Positions 25,539 through 34,310 are shown, counted from the stretch's first letter. The stretch: 64,000 nt of DNA from an uncultured Flavobacteriaceae bacterium (GCA_947493535.1 CANLRK010000001.1:1-64000), one strand, 5' to 3'. Made by a program: numbers and translations. The notes: generated by a model from the letters alone, not told the origin.

Positions 25539-27059
25539 ATGCCAATTCCTTTAGTTAATTCTGTAGTCTCTTGGTTTTTAAAGAAACGAATTCATCAAAT
25601 AGAATTCTTTACCAAATACCCCAATGAGGTACAACACGAGCTACTTTTTAATTTATTGCAGCAAGCAAAAAATACAGCAATTGGCAAAAAATATGATTTT
25701 GTGTCTATAAGAACTTATGAAGATTTTATAGCACGAGTACCAGTAGTAAACTATGAAGAAATAGAGCCTTTAATTTCTAAAACAAGAAAAGGAGATCAAC
25801 AATTATTTTGGGGTTCGCCCATCAAATGGTTTGCAAAATCTAGTGGTACTACTAATGCAAAAAGTAAATTTATTCCTGTTAGCCAAGAATCATTGGATGA
25901 TTGCCATTATAAAGCTAGTAAAGATTTATTGTGTTTATACCTAAACAATAACGAAAACTCTCAGTTATTTACAGGTAAAGGTTTACGTCTTGGGGGGAGT
26001 AAAGAACTCTATCAGGAAAACGGAACTGTTTTTGGCGATTTATCTGCCATACTTATAGATAATATGCCTTTTTGGGCAGAATTCAGCTCAACGCCTAGCA
26101 ATAAAGTATCCTTAATGGATAATTGGGAAACCAAACTACAGGCCATTGTTGATGAAACTGTAAAAGAAAATGTTACTAGCCTAGCGGGAGTGCCGTCATG
26201 GATGCTCGTCTTACTTAATCAAGTTTTAGAAACTACCCAAAGGCAGCACCTTTTAGAAGTATGGAATAATCTAGAAGTTTATTTTCATGGCGGTGTAAGT
26301 TTTGACCCTTACCGCGACCAGTATAAAAAACTTATTCCTAAAAATAGTTTTAAATACTATGAAATATATAATGCCTCAGAAGGTTTTTTCGCTATTCAAG
26401 ATAGGAATGACTCCTCTGAGCTATTACTAATGCTTGATTATGGTATTTTTTATGAGTTTGTAGCTATGGATACTTTTGGCACAAGTCAACAAAAGTTTAT
26501 ACCCTTAAGTGAAGTTACTACAAATGTAAACTACGCCGTTATTATTACTACAAATGCTGGGTTATGGCGCTACCAGATTGGTGATACTATTCGGTTTACC
26601 TCAACAAGTCCTTACCGCATAAAAGTTACCGGCAGAACCAAACACCATATTAATGTTTTTGGTGAAGAATTAATGATTGAAAACACCGATGCTGCATTAA
26701 AAATTGCTTGCGAAAAAACCAATGCAGAAGTAAAGGATTATACGGCTGCACCTATTTTTATGAACGGAAAAGACAAAGGTGCGCATGAGTGGATTGTAGA
26801 GTTTAAAAAAACACCTAATAATATTGAGTATTTTTCAGAACTATTAGACAATGCCTTAAAATCATTAAACTCTGATTATGAAGCTAAGCGTTTTAATAAT
26901 ATAACCCTAAATGCTCCCTCAGTGCATGTAGCCAAGCCGAATTTATTTTACAATTGGTTAAAAAACAACAATAAACTAGGTGGGCAAAACAAAATAGCTC
27001 GATTATCTAACTCAAGAAATTTCCTTGAAGAACTACTTCGTGAAAATTACTGTGATTGA
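25539..27059 (+). CDS. GH3-family acyl-adenylating enzyme
   Basis: 506 residues from the ATG at 25539; the longer open frame reaches back into the divergent gene and is rejected. Motifs of the ANL/GH3 family are KSSGTTNAKSKFIPVS (ATP-binding loop), YNASEGFFAIQD, GLWRYQIGDTIRFT and HHINVFGEELMIEN. Plant GH3 enzymes couple acyl acids (auxin, jasmonate) to amino acids through an adenylate; bacterial members are mostly uncharacterised, so the substrate is unknown. The 3' end overlaps the convergent epimerase gene by 13 bases, with no terminator between them. Confidence 0.88.
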   Translation: MPIPLVNSVVSWFLKKRIHQIEFFTKYPNEVQHELLFNLLQQAKNTAIGKKYDFVSIRTYEDFIARVPVVNYEEIEPLISKTRKGDQQLFWGSPIKWFAKSSGTTNAKSKFIPVSQESLDDCHYKASKDLLCLYLNNNENSQLFTGKGLRLGGSKELYQENGTVFGDLSAILIDNMPFWAEFSSTPSNKVSLMDNWETKLQAIVDETVKENVTSLAGVPSWMLVLLNQVLETTQRQHLLEVWNNLEVYFHGGVSFDPYRDQYKKLIPKNSFKYYEIYNASEGFFAIQDRNDSSELLLMLDYGIFYEFVAMDTFGTSQQKFIPLSEVTTNVNYAVIITTNAGLWRYQIGDTIRFTSTSPYRIKVTGRTKHHINVFGEELMIENTDAALKIACEKTNAEVKDYTAAPIFMNGKDKGAHEWIVEFKKTPNNIEYFSELLDNALKSLNSDYEAKRFNNITLNAPSVHVAKPNLFYNWLKNNNKLGGQNKIARLSNSRNFLEELLRENYCD

Positions 27060-28054
27060 CGGAATAGCTTTGAGGTTTGTTTAAGAACATTCGCTATAGG
27101 CTCAAAATTAATATCTATTGCTTTTTCTACCTTTTCACTACTATAATTCAATTCTTTAAATGCTGAATTGATATTGGCTTTATATAATGATCTATTCGAA
27201 CCGAAAATTAAACTTTTAAGAATATCTATTTGCAAGTATACCAACAGATGCCAGCGCTTAATTTCTTTCAGTTGCTTTACGTTATTCACCCCATTAGCTA
27301 TAATTCGGATGAGTTCTTTATAGCTCTTATTTTCCGAAACTAAAATATATTGCTCATTTACGCACTCAGCATTTATTAAGCGCATCATAGCCGTTACAAC
27401 ATCATTTACCCCAACAACACCTACAGTCCCAGATGTATAAAAACTAAATCCTTTACTTACTTTAGTAAACAATTCACCTGTGCCTGATTTCCAATAACCC
27501 GGACCAAATATTACCCCTGGATTAACAATTACTACCGATAAACCTTCTTGAGTACCACGCCACACTTCCAATTCAGCATTATACTTGGTTATGGCATAAA
27601 TATTTTGTTTGTTATTTTCAGGATTCCAACGTGTAGTTTCGGTGATGGGTTCATTAAAGTTTTCTCCTAATGTAGCTATAGAACTTACATGACATAATTT
27701 TTTTACATTATACGCAAGGCACAAATTAACAATATTAGCAGTACCAACCACATTTACTTCTTGCGATTGTTTGTAATTTTTAAAATTAAAACTCACATCT
27801 GCCGCACAATGATATACAAAATTCACCTCCTTAAAAGCGAGCTCTAAAGCAGGTACATCTGTAATATCTGCCCGTACCCATTCTATTTTATCAAAAAGCT
27901 CTTCAACATTAGCTGTATAATATGAAAATACTTTTTTTACTGTAGTAAATTTTACAGCATCTCTATAAATAGCCCTAACATTTACTTCTTGTTCAAGCAA
28001 TTTATACAACAAATGAGCTCCTAACAACCCTGTACCTCCTGTAACTAAAATCAT
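27047..28054 (-). CDS. NAD-dependent epimerase/dehydratase-type protein
   Basis: 335 residues, an extended short-chain dehydrogenase. The Rossmann loop is VTGGTGLLGAHL at the N-terminus, HCAADVSF carries the usual cofactor-side segment, and the catalytic pair is in YAITKYNAE (Tyr-x-x-x-Lys). VIVNPGVIFGPGYW is also typical. The substrate could be a nucleotide sugar or a dihydroflavonol/steroid-like ketone; sequence alone does not decide. It is transcribed away from tyrS, and its 3' end overlaps the GH3-type gene by 13 bases. Confidence 0.87.
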   Translation of the reverse strand: MILVTGGTGLLGAHLLYKLLEQEVNVRAIYRDAVKFTTVKKVFSYYTANVEELFDKIEWVRADITDVPALELAFKEVNFVYHCAADVSFNFKNYKQSQEVNVVGTANIVNLCLAYNVKKLCHVSSIATLGENFNEPITETTRWNPENNKQNIYAITKYNAELEVWRGTQEGLSVVIVNPGVIFGPGYWKSGTGELFTKVSKGFSFYTSGTVGVVGVNDVVTAMMRLINAECVNEQYILVSENKSYKELIRIIANGVNNVKQLKEIKRWHLLVYLQIDILKSLIFGSNRSLYKANINSAFKELNYSSEKVEKAIDINFEPIANVLKQTSKLFRQSQ

Positions 28055-28088
28055 AGAGCTAATTTATGCTTTTTTTAAGCGATAACTG

Positions 28089-28096
28089 TATATTTG
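28089..28096 (+). promoter_or_regulatory. -7 box for tyrS
   Basis: TATATTTG, an exact TAnnTTTG match, lies 20 bases before the tyrS ATG at 28117. No clear -33 TTTG is present. Confidence 0.6.
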
Positions 28097-28116
28097 TGAC
28101 CGTTAAATTTACTGCG

Positions 28117-29409
28117 ATGAAAAATTTTATTGAAGAGTTAAAGTGGAGAGGAATGTTGCACGACAGCATGCCAAATACAGAAGAACATCTAATGGAAAGT
28201 ATGCGAAGTGCTTATGTTGGAATTGACCCTACTGCCGATTCGTTACACATTGGACATTTAGTTGGTGTTATGGGCTTAAAACACTTCCAATTAGCCGGAC
28301 ATAAACCTGTAGCCTTAATCGGAGGCGCAACTGGCATGATTGGTGACCCTTCAGGAAAATCTGCCGAGCGAAATTTACTAGATGAAAAAACATTACGCCA
28401 CAACCAAAATGCTATTAAAGAACAATTGTCTCGTTTTTTAGATTTTGATAGTGATGCTAATAATGCAGCCATTGTAGTAAATAATTACGATTGGATGAAA
28501 GAGTTTTCTTTCTTAGAATTTATCCGAGATGTAGGGAAACACATTACAGTAAATTATATGATGGCTAAAGATTCTGTGAAAAAGCGTTTAAGTTCAGAGT
28601 CATCCGTAGGAATGAGTTTTACAGAATTTACTTATCAATTAGTACAAGGCTACGACTTTTTACATTTATACCGTGAAAAAGAATGTACCTTACAAATGGG
28701 CGGTTCCGACCAATGGGGAAATATTACAACAGGAACAGAATTAATACGTCGTATAGATGCTGGTAAAGGTTACGCTTTAACTTGGCCGTTAATTACAAAA
28801 GCTGACGGTACTAAATTTGGTAAAACAGAAGGAGGTAATATTTGGTTAGACGCCAACAGAACATCACCCTATAAATTTTATCAATACTGGTTAAACACTA
28901 GTGATACTGATGCAGAAAAATACATCAAAATTTTCACCTTTTTAACCAAAGAAGAAATCACCGGTTTAATTGAGCAACATCAAGAAGCACCACATTTACG
29001 TGTGCTTCAAAAACGTTTAGCCGAGGAAATCACAACCATGGTACACTCTAAAGAAGATTTAGAAAATGCTGTAAAAGCCTCTAACATATTATTTGGAAAA
29101 TCAACTTCTGACGATTTAAAAAAGCTTGATAAACAAACATTTTTAGATGTTTTTGATGGAGTACCACAAGCAGAAATTTCCATAGAAACAGTTAATAGTG
29201 GTATGGATATGATTGCTGCTCTAGCAGCTGATACTGGATTTTTAAAATCTAATGGCGAAGCTCGAAGAGCTTTAAAAGAAAATGCTATTTCTGTAAATAA
29301 AGAAAAAGTAAAAGAAGATTTTACTATTACTACTGATAACTTAATTAACAACAAATTTGTGTTGTTGCAACGAGGTAAGAAAAACTATTATGTACTCGTA
29401 GTAAACTAA
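28117..29409 (+). CDS. tyrS: Tyrosyl-tRNA synthetase
   Basis: Charges tRNA-Tyr. 430 residues from the ATG at 28117; an upstream in-frame start would place the promoter box inside the gene. Class I motifs are HIGHLVG and TKFGKT (the KMSKS equivalent). The tyrosine-binding parts [14 protein letters not shown] and [14 protein letters not shown] are both clear, and a C-terminal S4-like RNA-binding domain starts near residue 360 ([15 protein letters not shown]). The length matches bacterial TyrRS (about 420-430). It is a single-gene unit ended by a bidirectional terminator. I saw no T-box leader, which is expected for this phylum. Confidence 0.97.
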   Translation: MKNFIEELKWRGMLHDSMPNTEEHLMESMRSAYVGIDPTADSLHIGHLVGVMGLKHFQLAGHKPVALIGGATGMIGDPSGKSAERNLLDEKTLRHNQNAIKEQLSRFLDFDSDANNAAIVVNNYDWMKEFSFLEFIRDVGKHITVNYMMAKDSVKKRLSSESSVGMSFTEFTYQLVQGYDFLHLYREKECTLQMGGSDQWGNITTGTELIRRIDAGKGYALTWPLITKADGTKFGKTEGGNIWLDANRTSPYKFYQYWLNTSDTDAEKYIKIFTFLTKEEITGLIEQHQEAPHLRVLQKRLAEEITTMVHSKEDLENAVKASNILFGKSTSDDLKKLDKQTFLDVFDGVPQAEISIETVNSGMDMIAALAADTGFLKSNGEARRALKENAISVNKEKVKEDFTITTDNLINNKFVLLQRGKKNYYVLVVN

Positions 29410-29431
29410 CTTTACAAGTCATACAGTATTA

Positions 29432-29470
29432 AAAAAGGCTCTGTCTATATTTTTTAGACAAAGCCTTTTT
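29432..29470. terminator. Bidirectional terminator (tyrS / deformylase operon)
   Basis: AAAAAGGCT-C-TGTCTA (29432-29447) pairs with TAGACA-A-AGCCTTTTT (29455-29470) with one mismatch, and the A/T-rich ends serve both directions. It lies between the convergent tyrS and peptide deformylase genes. Confidence 0.9.
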
Positions 29471-29486
29471 CATTTAGCGTAATCGG

Positions 29487-30113
29487 TTACTCTTTGGCAT
29501 CCTGGATTTCTTGTTTTAAATGATCGAGGTATAAAATTCCGTTTAAATGATCAATTTCGTGTTGAAAAATTACTGCTGTAAAAGCCTCAATAAGTTCGGT
29601 ATGATGTGTGCCATCCATTTTATCGTATTCCAAAACAATAGCATAGGCACGTGTAGTAGTTTTATCTCTTCTGTTAGGGATGGATAAACAACCTTCCATG
29701 CAGTCTTGCTTTTGCTTTGTGAAATGGGTTATTACTGGGTTTAAATACACTTCAAAAGGAAACCCCTCTTTATCAAAACGTTGTACCCAAATAATATTTT
29801 TTAAAACTCCAACTTGTGGTGCTGCAATACCTACTCCCATCGACATTTTATCCGTAACCGTTTTGTACAATCTACTTACAAAATGCTTTAACACCCGATC
29901 ATGGGGGTTAGCTACTACTTTTTTACTTGCTGTTCTAAGTACTATAGAATCTTTTTTATTGGTTATTTTTAACACCCTCATAGGCATTACGCTATCTTTT
30001 TCAAGAATCATGTCTTGCTCATGAACTGAAAAATTAGCTAGTACTTTTTTCATCCCTCCACAAGAGTTTAACACAACAACACCTATCACTAGCAACAAAA
30101 CCTTTTGCATCAT
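29487..30113 (-). CDS. Peptide deformylase-family lipoprotein
   Basis: 208 residues. All three deformylase motifs are intact: GVGIAAPQ (93-100), EGCLS (140-144, metal ligand Cys142) and QHEIDHLNG (184-192, with His185, Glu186 and His189). Unlike cytosolic Def, the N-terminus is a hydrophobic signal ending LNSC (Cys18), a lipobox, followed by about 30 linker residues. The protein is therefore predicted to be lipidated and to act outside the cytoplasm, where it cannot serve nascent chains at the ribosome. It begins 2 bases after the QEGLA gene and is the last gene of a four-gene operon that also holds an N-formylglutamate amidohydrolase homolog. Whether it deformylates anything is unknown. Confidence 0.88.
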   Translation of the reverse strand: MMQKVLLLVIGVVVLNSCGGMKKVLANFSVHEQDMILEKDSVMPMRVLKITNKKDSIVLRTASKKVVANPHDRVLKHFVSRLYKTVTDKMSMGVGIAAPQVGVLKNIIWVQRFDKEGFPFEVYLNPVITHFTKQKQDCMEGCLSIPNRRDKTTTRAYAIVLEYDKMDGTHHTELIEAFTAVIFQHEIDHLNGILYLDHLKQEIQDAKE

Positions 30114-30115
30114 AC

Positions 30116-31267
30116 TTACTTTAAATTTTCTAAAATGAAATTTATAGTTTCATTGGTATTTTTATTCATTTTATAATCTGGGTTTGAATATCTAATTGTA
30201 TTTGCTAAACCTAATGCTTGTAAATGCTCTATTTGTTGCAGATAGTTAATTGACACTTTGCCTGTTAACAGGTTATCTAATTTATTATCTTTTTTATAAA
30301 ACTGGTATATTTTTTTCAAGCCAGTTAAATACAAATAATCTTTGGTAAACCCTCCTCCGCGATGAACGCGAACAGTAATGTTATAAGCACTATCACGATC
30401 TAGTTTATACTGTGTATGTAGTAAATCAAACGTATCAGCAAAAGTATATCCTTTAGCCAGAGAATCTACCGCTATCACTCGATAAGCTAATTGTTTTAAT
30501 CGTTTCATTGTTAAACAACCTGAAGTGTATTCACTTAAAACGGCTAAACCTTCTTGAGTTTCTACATTTTTAGGCAAACCATGAGAAAATATTCTTAATG
30601 GGTGCTCCACACCATTAAATGTAGTAACCATATGTACTCCTATTTCATGTGTACATAAAGTGTCTATTTCATTTTGGCTGTATCGGTAGTTTTTATTCAA
30701 CACCAAAGTTTTTGTATTGTTCAACACCATTGCCGCTGCTGAAATTTTGTTTGATTTTTTAATCTGAAAATCAAAATCAAATGGAGCCGTATAGTTTTTA
30801 AATTGAATAATAGCTTCATCAGCACTATATTTTGGCAGCATGGTTTCGTCTTCAAAATCATTTTGAAAATGAAGTATAAACTCGGCATTTTTCACGTCTT
30901 TTTCTGTTGGCGACCCAAAAGAACGTAAAGAGTTGTAATAAAACTTATCGCCTTTTCCGATTGTTTTTATGCATTGTACTAATCCAGAATAATCATAAAT
31001 AACATCTTCATACAAATCATGCACCTGCTCATCTTTTATACGTTCTAACCGTTGTGAAAAAAACAAGCGTTGCAGTTTATAGGGATTGAAGTCTAGCTTT
31101 GGGTATGTGAACTTGGGGTTTAAAGTGTACTTAGAGGCGAAAAACTCTTTTTTACACTTTTGCACATTAGTTGGGTTTACATAATTGAGTAATTCTATCT
31201 TATGTACAAACCTATTAATATTTGCATCAATAGCTAACACCTCATCAAAACTAGTATTTGTATTCAT
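30116..31267 (-). CDS. QEGLA-motif (DUF1704) metallopeptidase-like protein
   Basis: 383 residues from the ATG at 31267; a TTG six bases earlier abuts the upstream stop and is the alternative. HEIGVH (207-212) is the HExxxH zinc motif of the DUF1704 family, and TQEGLA (237-242) supplies the likely third ligand Glu239. Bacterial members are named flavohemoglobin expression-modulating QEGLA proteins. The eukaryotic members of DUF1704 (MATCAP) are tyrosine carboxypeptidases that remove the C-terminal Tyr of tubulin. No signal peptide is present, so it is cytosolic. It sits between the formylglutamate amidohydrolase homolog and the lipoprotein deformylase in one operon. Confidence 0.88.
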   Translation of the reverse strand: MNTNTSFDEVLAIDANINRFVHKIELLNYVNPTNVQKCKKEFFASKYTLNPKFTYPKLDFNPYKLQRLFFSQRLERIKDEQVHDLYEDVIYDYSGLVQCIKTIGKGDKFYYNSLRSFGSPTEKDVKNAEFILHFQNDFEDETMLPKYSADEAIIQFKNYTAPFDFDFQIKKSNKISAAAMVLNNTKTLVLNKNYRYSQNEIDTLCTHEIGVHMVTTFNGVEHPLRIFSHGLPKNVETQEGLAVLSEYTSGCLTMKRLKQLAYRVIAVDSLAKGYTFADTFDLLHTQYKLDRDSAYNITVRVHRGGGFTKDYLYLTGLKKIYQFYKKDNKLDNLLTGKVSINYLQQIEHLQALGLANTIRYSNPDYKMNKNTNETINFILENLK

Positions 31268-31273
31268 ACGCAA

Positions 31274-32092
31274 TTAACTAGAGTATTTTTTAGCATGACG
31301 TTGTATTCGTGTTGATAATTCCTGCTCAATAGCATCAACTACTTCTGGAAAAACAATTTCTTCAAGTTCATCACAATAAATTTTCTTTACTTCAGTAGCT
31401 AATACCAAGGTGTTTTTAAAATTTTTAGTAATATATTTTAGAAAATATCCATTACCTTGAAAGGTATCGTTAATAGCTGCTGTTGATTTTATATTATTAG
31501 GCAACTTCATTTGCGAAAGTGAATTTTTCCAATCGTTAATAGCGCTTGCAAATCGAGATTCATCTACATTTTTTGTTCCTAAATTCCATGTAGGCACTTC
31601 TCTTTCCCAGCGTTTCCAATTGTAAGAATGCATATCGTAAACCAAACATGTTTTATGCATGCTTTCTAATTTTTTAATTAGGGCATGAACTACTTTATAA
31701 AAACTTTCATGTTTGTTTAAACTTTCTTTACGTTCATCATCATGTAGAGGTTCTTTCCATAGTTTTTTCCCCCAAGCATCCGTATATATTGCATCTTCAG
31801 GAGCTCTATTTAAATCGTACTCAAACCTAGAATCGCAACCAGAAATAACTATCGGATGTGTTTTTACCATGTTTAAGGTTTCTGGGTCTTCTTCATACCA
31901 ACGTTCATAAGCTGTATGCAAGCATTTTTTTTCTAAAGATTTTCTAAACTGATTTCCGTTATGAATTGCGGCACACACATAAGGCACATACCTATCAATC
32001 TTTATTATAAAAGAGTAATCAGGGCTTACCGCATTAAAACACTCACCCTTTTCTATTTTATTAATTATTTCAGCTACTGATGCCTTAATCAT
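31274..32092 (-). CDS. N-formylglutamate amidohydrolase family protein
   Basis: 272 residues. Family motifs are VPYVCAAIHNGNQF, SGCDSRFEYDLNR and VYDMHSYNW. The fold is related to zinc carboxypeptidases/phosphorylase-hydrolase enzymes. Classical members hydrolyse N-formyl-L-glutamate at the end of histidine degradation, but no hut genes are near, and the partners here (ATP-grasp ligase, QEGLA metalloprotein) suggest a different amide substrate. The start overlaps the ATP-grasp stop by 8 bases (ATGATTAA), and the next gene follows almost directly, so translation is likely coupled. Confidence 0.86.
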   Translation of the reverse strand: MIKASVAEIINKIEKGECFNAVSPDYSFIIKIDRYVPYVCAAIHNGNQFRKSLEKKCLHTAYERWYEEDPETLNMVKTHPIVISGCDSRFEYDLNRAPEDAIYTDAWGKKLWKEPLHDDERKESLNKHESFYKVVHALIKKLESMHKTCLVYDMHSYNWKRWEREVPTWNLGTKNVDESRFASAINDWKNSLSQMKLPNNIKSTAAINDTFQGNGYFLKYITKNFKNTLVLATEVKKIYCDELEEIVFPEVVDAIEQELSTRIQRHAKKYSS

Positions 32093-33116
32093 CTAACAAT
32101 GTTTTTCTTAATCTTGTTCTACGCTCTAAATGCTTGTTGCGCACATCTACCTCTGCTTCTAAAGCGTCTATAACTTTTTCTTGCAATCGCAACTTTCCTG
32201 CTTTATTAATATTGGTGATTCCTCCTGGGCTCATTACGTTTACTTCCACCAACATTCCGTTTATAACATCAATACCTACAAAAAAGAGTCCATCTTTTAG
32301 CAATTTAGGTCCAATGCGTTTGCATAATTCTTTTTCTTTTTTGGTAAGCTTATGCTTCACTATAGTTCCTCCTGCCGAAACGTTTGATCTATGGTCGTCT
32401 TCACTAGGCACTCTCCTCATAGCTCCAATAACCTCACCGTTTAATAACAATATTCTTACATCTCCTTTGTCGGCTCCTTCAATGTAATCTTGGAGAATCA
32501 CATAATTTGATGATCCGTCTTTATTATCTATATAAAAATCTAATAACGAATTAATATTAGAGCGTGCGCTTTTCTCAAGCATAATTACTCCTGAACCTCC
32601 ATATCCATTGAGCGGTTTCATAATCATTTTTTCACTATCTGATTCACGTATTATGCGTTTTAAATATTCTTTATTTTTAGACACATGTGTAGCAGGAATG
32701 ATTTCATTATTAGGATCATCAAACACTGCAGTGTACAATTTATTATTTGCTTCGCGAAGCCCATCTACGCTATTTACTATAAAAACATCTTCCTTAACAG
32801 AATCTAAAAAGTTTAGCGCTATAGGGTCCAACGGTGGATTTGCTCTCATAAATATCACATCAAAACCAGCTAGCGGCAACATTTTTTCCGTTAATATAGC
32901 CGATTTGTAAAATGATTTTACTGAACGAGATATTGGTCCTTTAGTGCTTATTACTTTTCCAAAACCATAAGCTATACTATTACGTATTGTTAAATTTTCA
33001 GGAGTTGCAACAACTACTTTATGGCCTCTTTTTACACATTCATGTATTAATGTTAATGTACTATCTTTTTCAGGGACTATTTTGTTCCAAGGGTACATTA
33101 AAAAACAAATTTTCAT
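32085..33116 (-). CDS. Glutathione synthetase-like ATP-grasp ligase
   Basis: 343 residues from the ATG at 33116; the longer frame begins within the promoter region. The N-terminus MKICFLMYPWNKI resembles GshB pre-ATP-grasp domains. The ATP-grasp parts are MKPLNGYGGSGVIML (glycine-rich loop), DYIEGADKGDVRILL, NVSAGG, and GIDVINGMLVEVNVMSPGGI with the metal-binding Glu and Asn. Such enzymes join a carboxylate to an amine through an acyl phosphate. No gshA-like gene is close, so glutathione is not the assured product. It is the first gene of the operon with the formylglutamate hydrolase-like, QEGLA and deformylase genes. Confidence 0.88.
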   Translation of the reverse strand: MKICFLMYPWNKIVPEKDSTLTLIHECVKRGHKVVVATPENLTIRNSIAYGFGKVISTKGPISRSVKSFYKSAILTEKMLPLAGFDVIFMRANPPLDPIALNFLDSVKEDVFIVNSVDGLREANNKLYTAVFDDPNNEIIPATHVSKNKEYLKRIIRESDSEKMIMKPLNGYGGSGVIMLEKSARSNINSLLDFYIDNKDGSSNYVILQDYIEGADKGDVRILLLNGEVIGAMRRVPSEDDHRSNVSAGGTIVKHKLTKKEKELCKRIGPKLLKDGLFFVGIDVINGMLVEVNVMSPGGITNINKAGKLRLQEKVIDALEAEVDVRNKHLERRTRLRKTLLDD

Positions 33117-33144
33117 ATGGCTTTTTCGGATTATATTATACAAT

Positions 33145-33152
33145 CAAATATA
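33145..33152 (-). promoter_or_regulatory. -7 box for the ATP-grasp/QEGLA operon
   Basis: TATATTTG on the minus strand, 28 bases before the ATG at 33116, is an exact TAnnTTTG match. The -33 element is not evident. Confidence 0.6.
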
Positions 33153-33177
33153 AATAAATAAAACTATTATCAGCCAT

Positions 33178-33213
33178 AAAAAAAAAGCCCGAAATAAAAA
33201 TATTTCAGGCTTT
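33178..33213 (-). terminator. Terminator after the LuxE-like gene
   Basis: On the minus strand AAAGCCTGAAATA (33213-33201) pairs with TATTTCGGGCTTT (33196-33184; one G-T type mismatch) and runs into a long T tract. It lies about 105 bases after the LuxE-like stop, just upstream of the next promoter. Confidence 0.85.
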
Positions 33214-33318
33214 TAAACTAACTAACTTTATGAAAAAAGTACTCCTTCTTCACAATGTATTTGACGTAAAAAAATCGATTTTATTACATTAACTCATAAA
33301 TTTTAACATTTTTAACAC

Positions 33319-34296
33319 TCACAAAACCATTAAGTTACACCCTCTTACATCTGAATTATCAAACCTACCCAATATCTCAAAGCTTCTTTCGTTTAATGTT
33401 TTTCCTAAATCTTGTGTGGCTATAAATGCGCAGGAGTTTATGTTTGCTAAATCAATTACATTAACACCTCCCGTCTTTCCTTGTTTTTGAATAGTCAAAG
33501 GGTCTTCAGTATCACGTGTCAGTACTTTCATCCAAGGAGGACATTTAAATACACCTTTCTCTTTTGAATAGGCTTGAGATAATAGCTCTGTCATTCCGTA
33601 TTCTGAATGTATTACATCAACGCCAAATCCATTTGCTAAAAGTTCATGTAGCTCTGCTCTTATCATTTCTTTTCTCCTACCTTTCATCCCTCCTGTTTCC
33701 ATTACTACTGTGTGCTTTAAGCTAAACCTATATTGTTCGATTAAGTCTAAGAGAGCAAATGAAACCCCAATTAGTAACACTTTTTTTCCAGCCTCATCAA
33801 AACGTTTTAACTTTTCTGCGATTTCTTTAAGATTATCTAAATAAAATCCACTTTCTATATTATTTGATTTATTAATCAAATCATTTACCATATAAATCAA
33901 AGAAGATCCCTTACGTTCTAAGTAAGAAGGTAATAATGCCAAAACGATATATTCTTCTATATCTCCATAAAAATGACTAAACCCTTTTAAATAACTCTTC
34001 TCATAAACAGCCAAATTTGTTACATGATGCTTGCTAGTAACCACTCCTGTTGTTCCTGAGCTAGAAAAGGTTTCTTGAACAGGTTTACCTGAAGTCAATA
34101 TCCTTTTACTTTTAAAAAACTCTATTGGCAAAAAAGGAATGTCCTCAATACATTTTATATCACTTGGATGCCTATACAATAAATCGCAATATGAACGATA
34201 TACTTTATTATTTTCAAACTGAAGCTTAAAAACCTGAAGCGCTAACCTTGTAAACTCTTCCTGAGACGTAATGTTAAAAATTTCTTCTTGAAGCAT
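33319..34296 (-). CDS. LuxE-type acyl-adenylating protein
   Basis: 325 residues from the ATG at 34296. It has the ANL ATP-binding loop FSSSGTTGVVTSKH, a GMKGRRKEMIR segment and IHSEYGMTELLSQAYS, all typical of the LuxE acyl-protein synthetase family. LuxE proteins activate fatty acids for a reductase in bioluminescence; in Bacteroidota they occur without luxCDAB and their role is unknown. No LuxC-like reductase is in the window. The start lies only a few bases after a TACTTTTG promoter box, so the mRNA may be leaderless. Confidence 0.85.
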   Translation of the reverse strand: MLQEEIFNITSQEEFTRLALQVFKLQFENNKVYRSYCDLLYRHPSDIKCIEDIPFLPIEFFKSKRILTSGKPVQETFSSSGTTGVVTSKHHVTNLAVYEKSYLKGFSHFYGDIEEYIVLALLPSYLERKGSSLIYMVNDLINKSNNIESGFYLDNLKEIAEKLKRFDEAGKKVLLIGVSFALLDLIEQYRFSLKHTVVMETGGMKGRRKEMIRAELHELLANGFGVDVIHSEYGMTELLSQAYSKEKGVFKCPPWMKVLTRDTEDPLTIQKQGKTGGVNVIDLANINSCAFIATQDLGKTLNERSFEILGRFDNSDVRGCNLMVL

Positions 34297-34299
34297 ACT

Positions 34300-34307
34300 C
34301 AAAAGTA
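34300..34307 (-). promoter_or_regulatory. -7 box for the LuxE-like gene
   Basis: TACTTTTG on the minus strand matches TAnnTTTG and ends 3 bases before the ATG at 34296. A TTG about 21 bases upstream could be the -33 element. Transcription would start at or next to the start codon. Confidence 0.5.
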
Positions 34308-34310
34308 GCA

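Noticed and set aside
31274-32092. Histidine-degradation role (hutG) for the N-formylglutamate amidohydrolase homolog.
   Set aside because: No hutH, hutU or hutI gene is in the window and the operon partners are unrelated to histidine use, so only the family name is given.
33230-33292. A 20-codon open frame (ATG AAA AAA GTA...) in the gap between the LuxE-like and ATP-grasp genes, plus strand.
   Set aside because: It has no promoter box or neighbours on that strand, lies over the 3' untranslated part of the LuxE-like mRNA, and is short enough to arise by chance in A/T-rich DNA.
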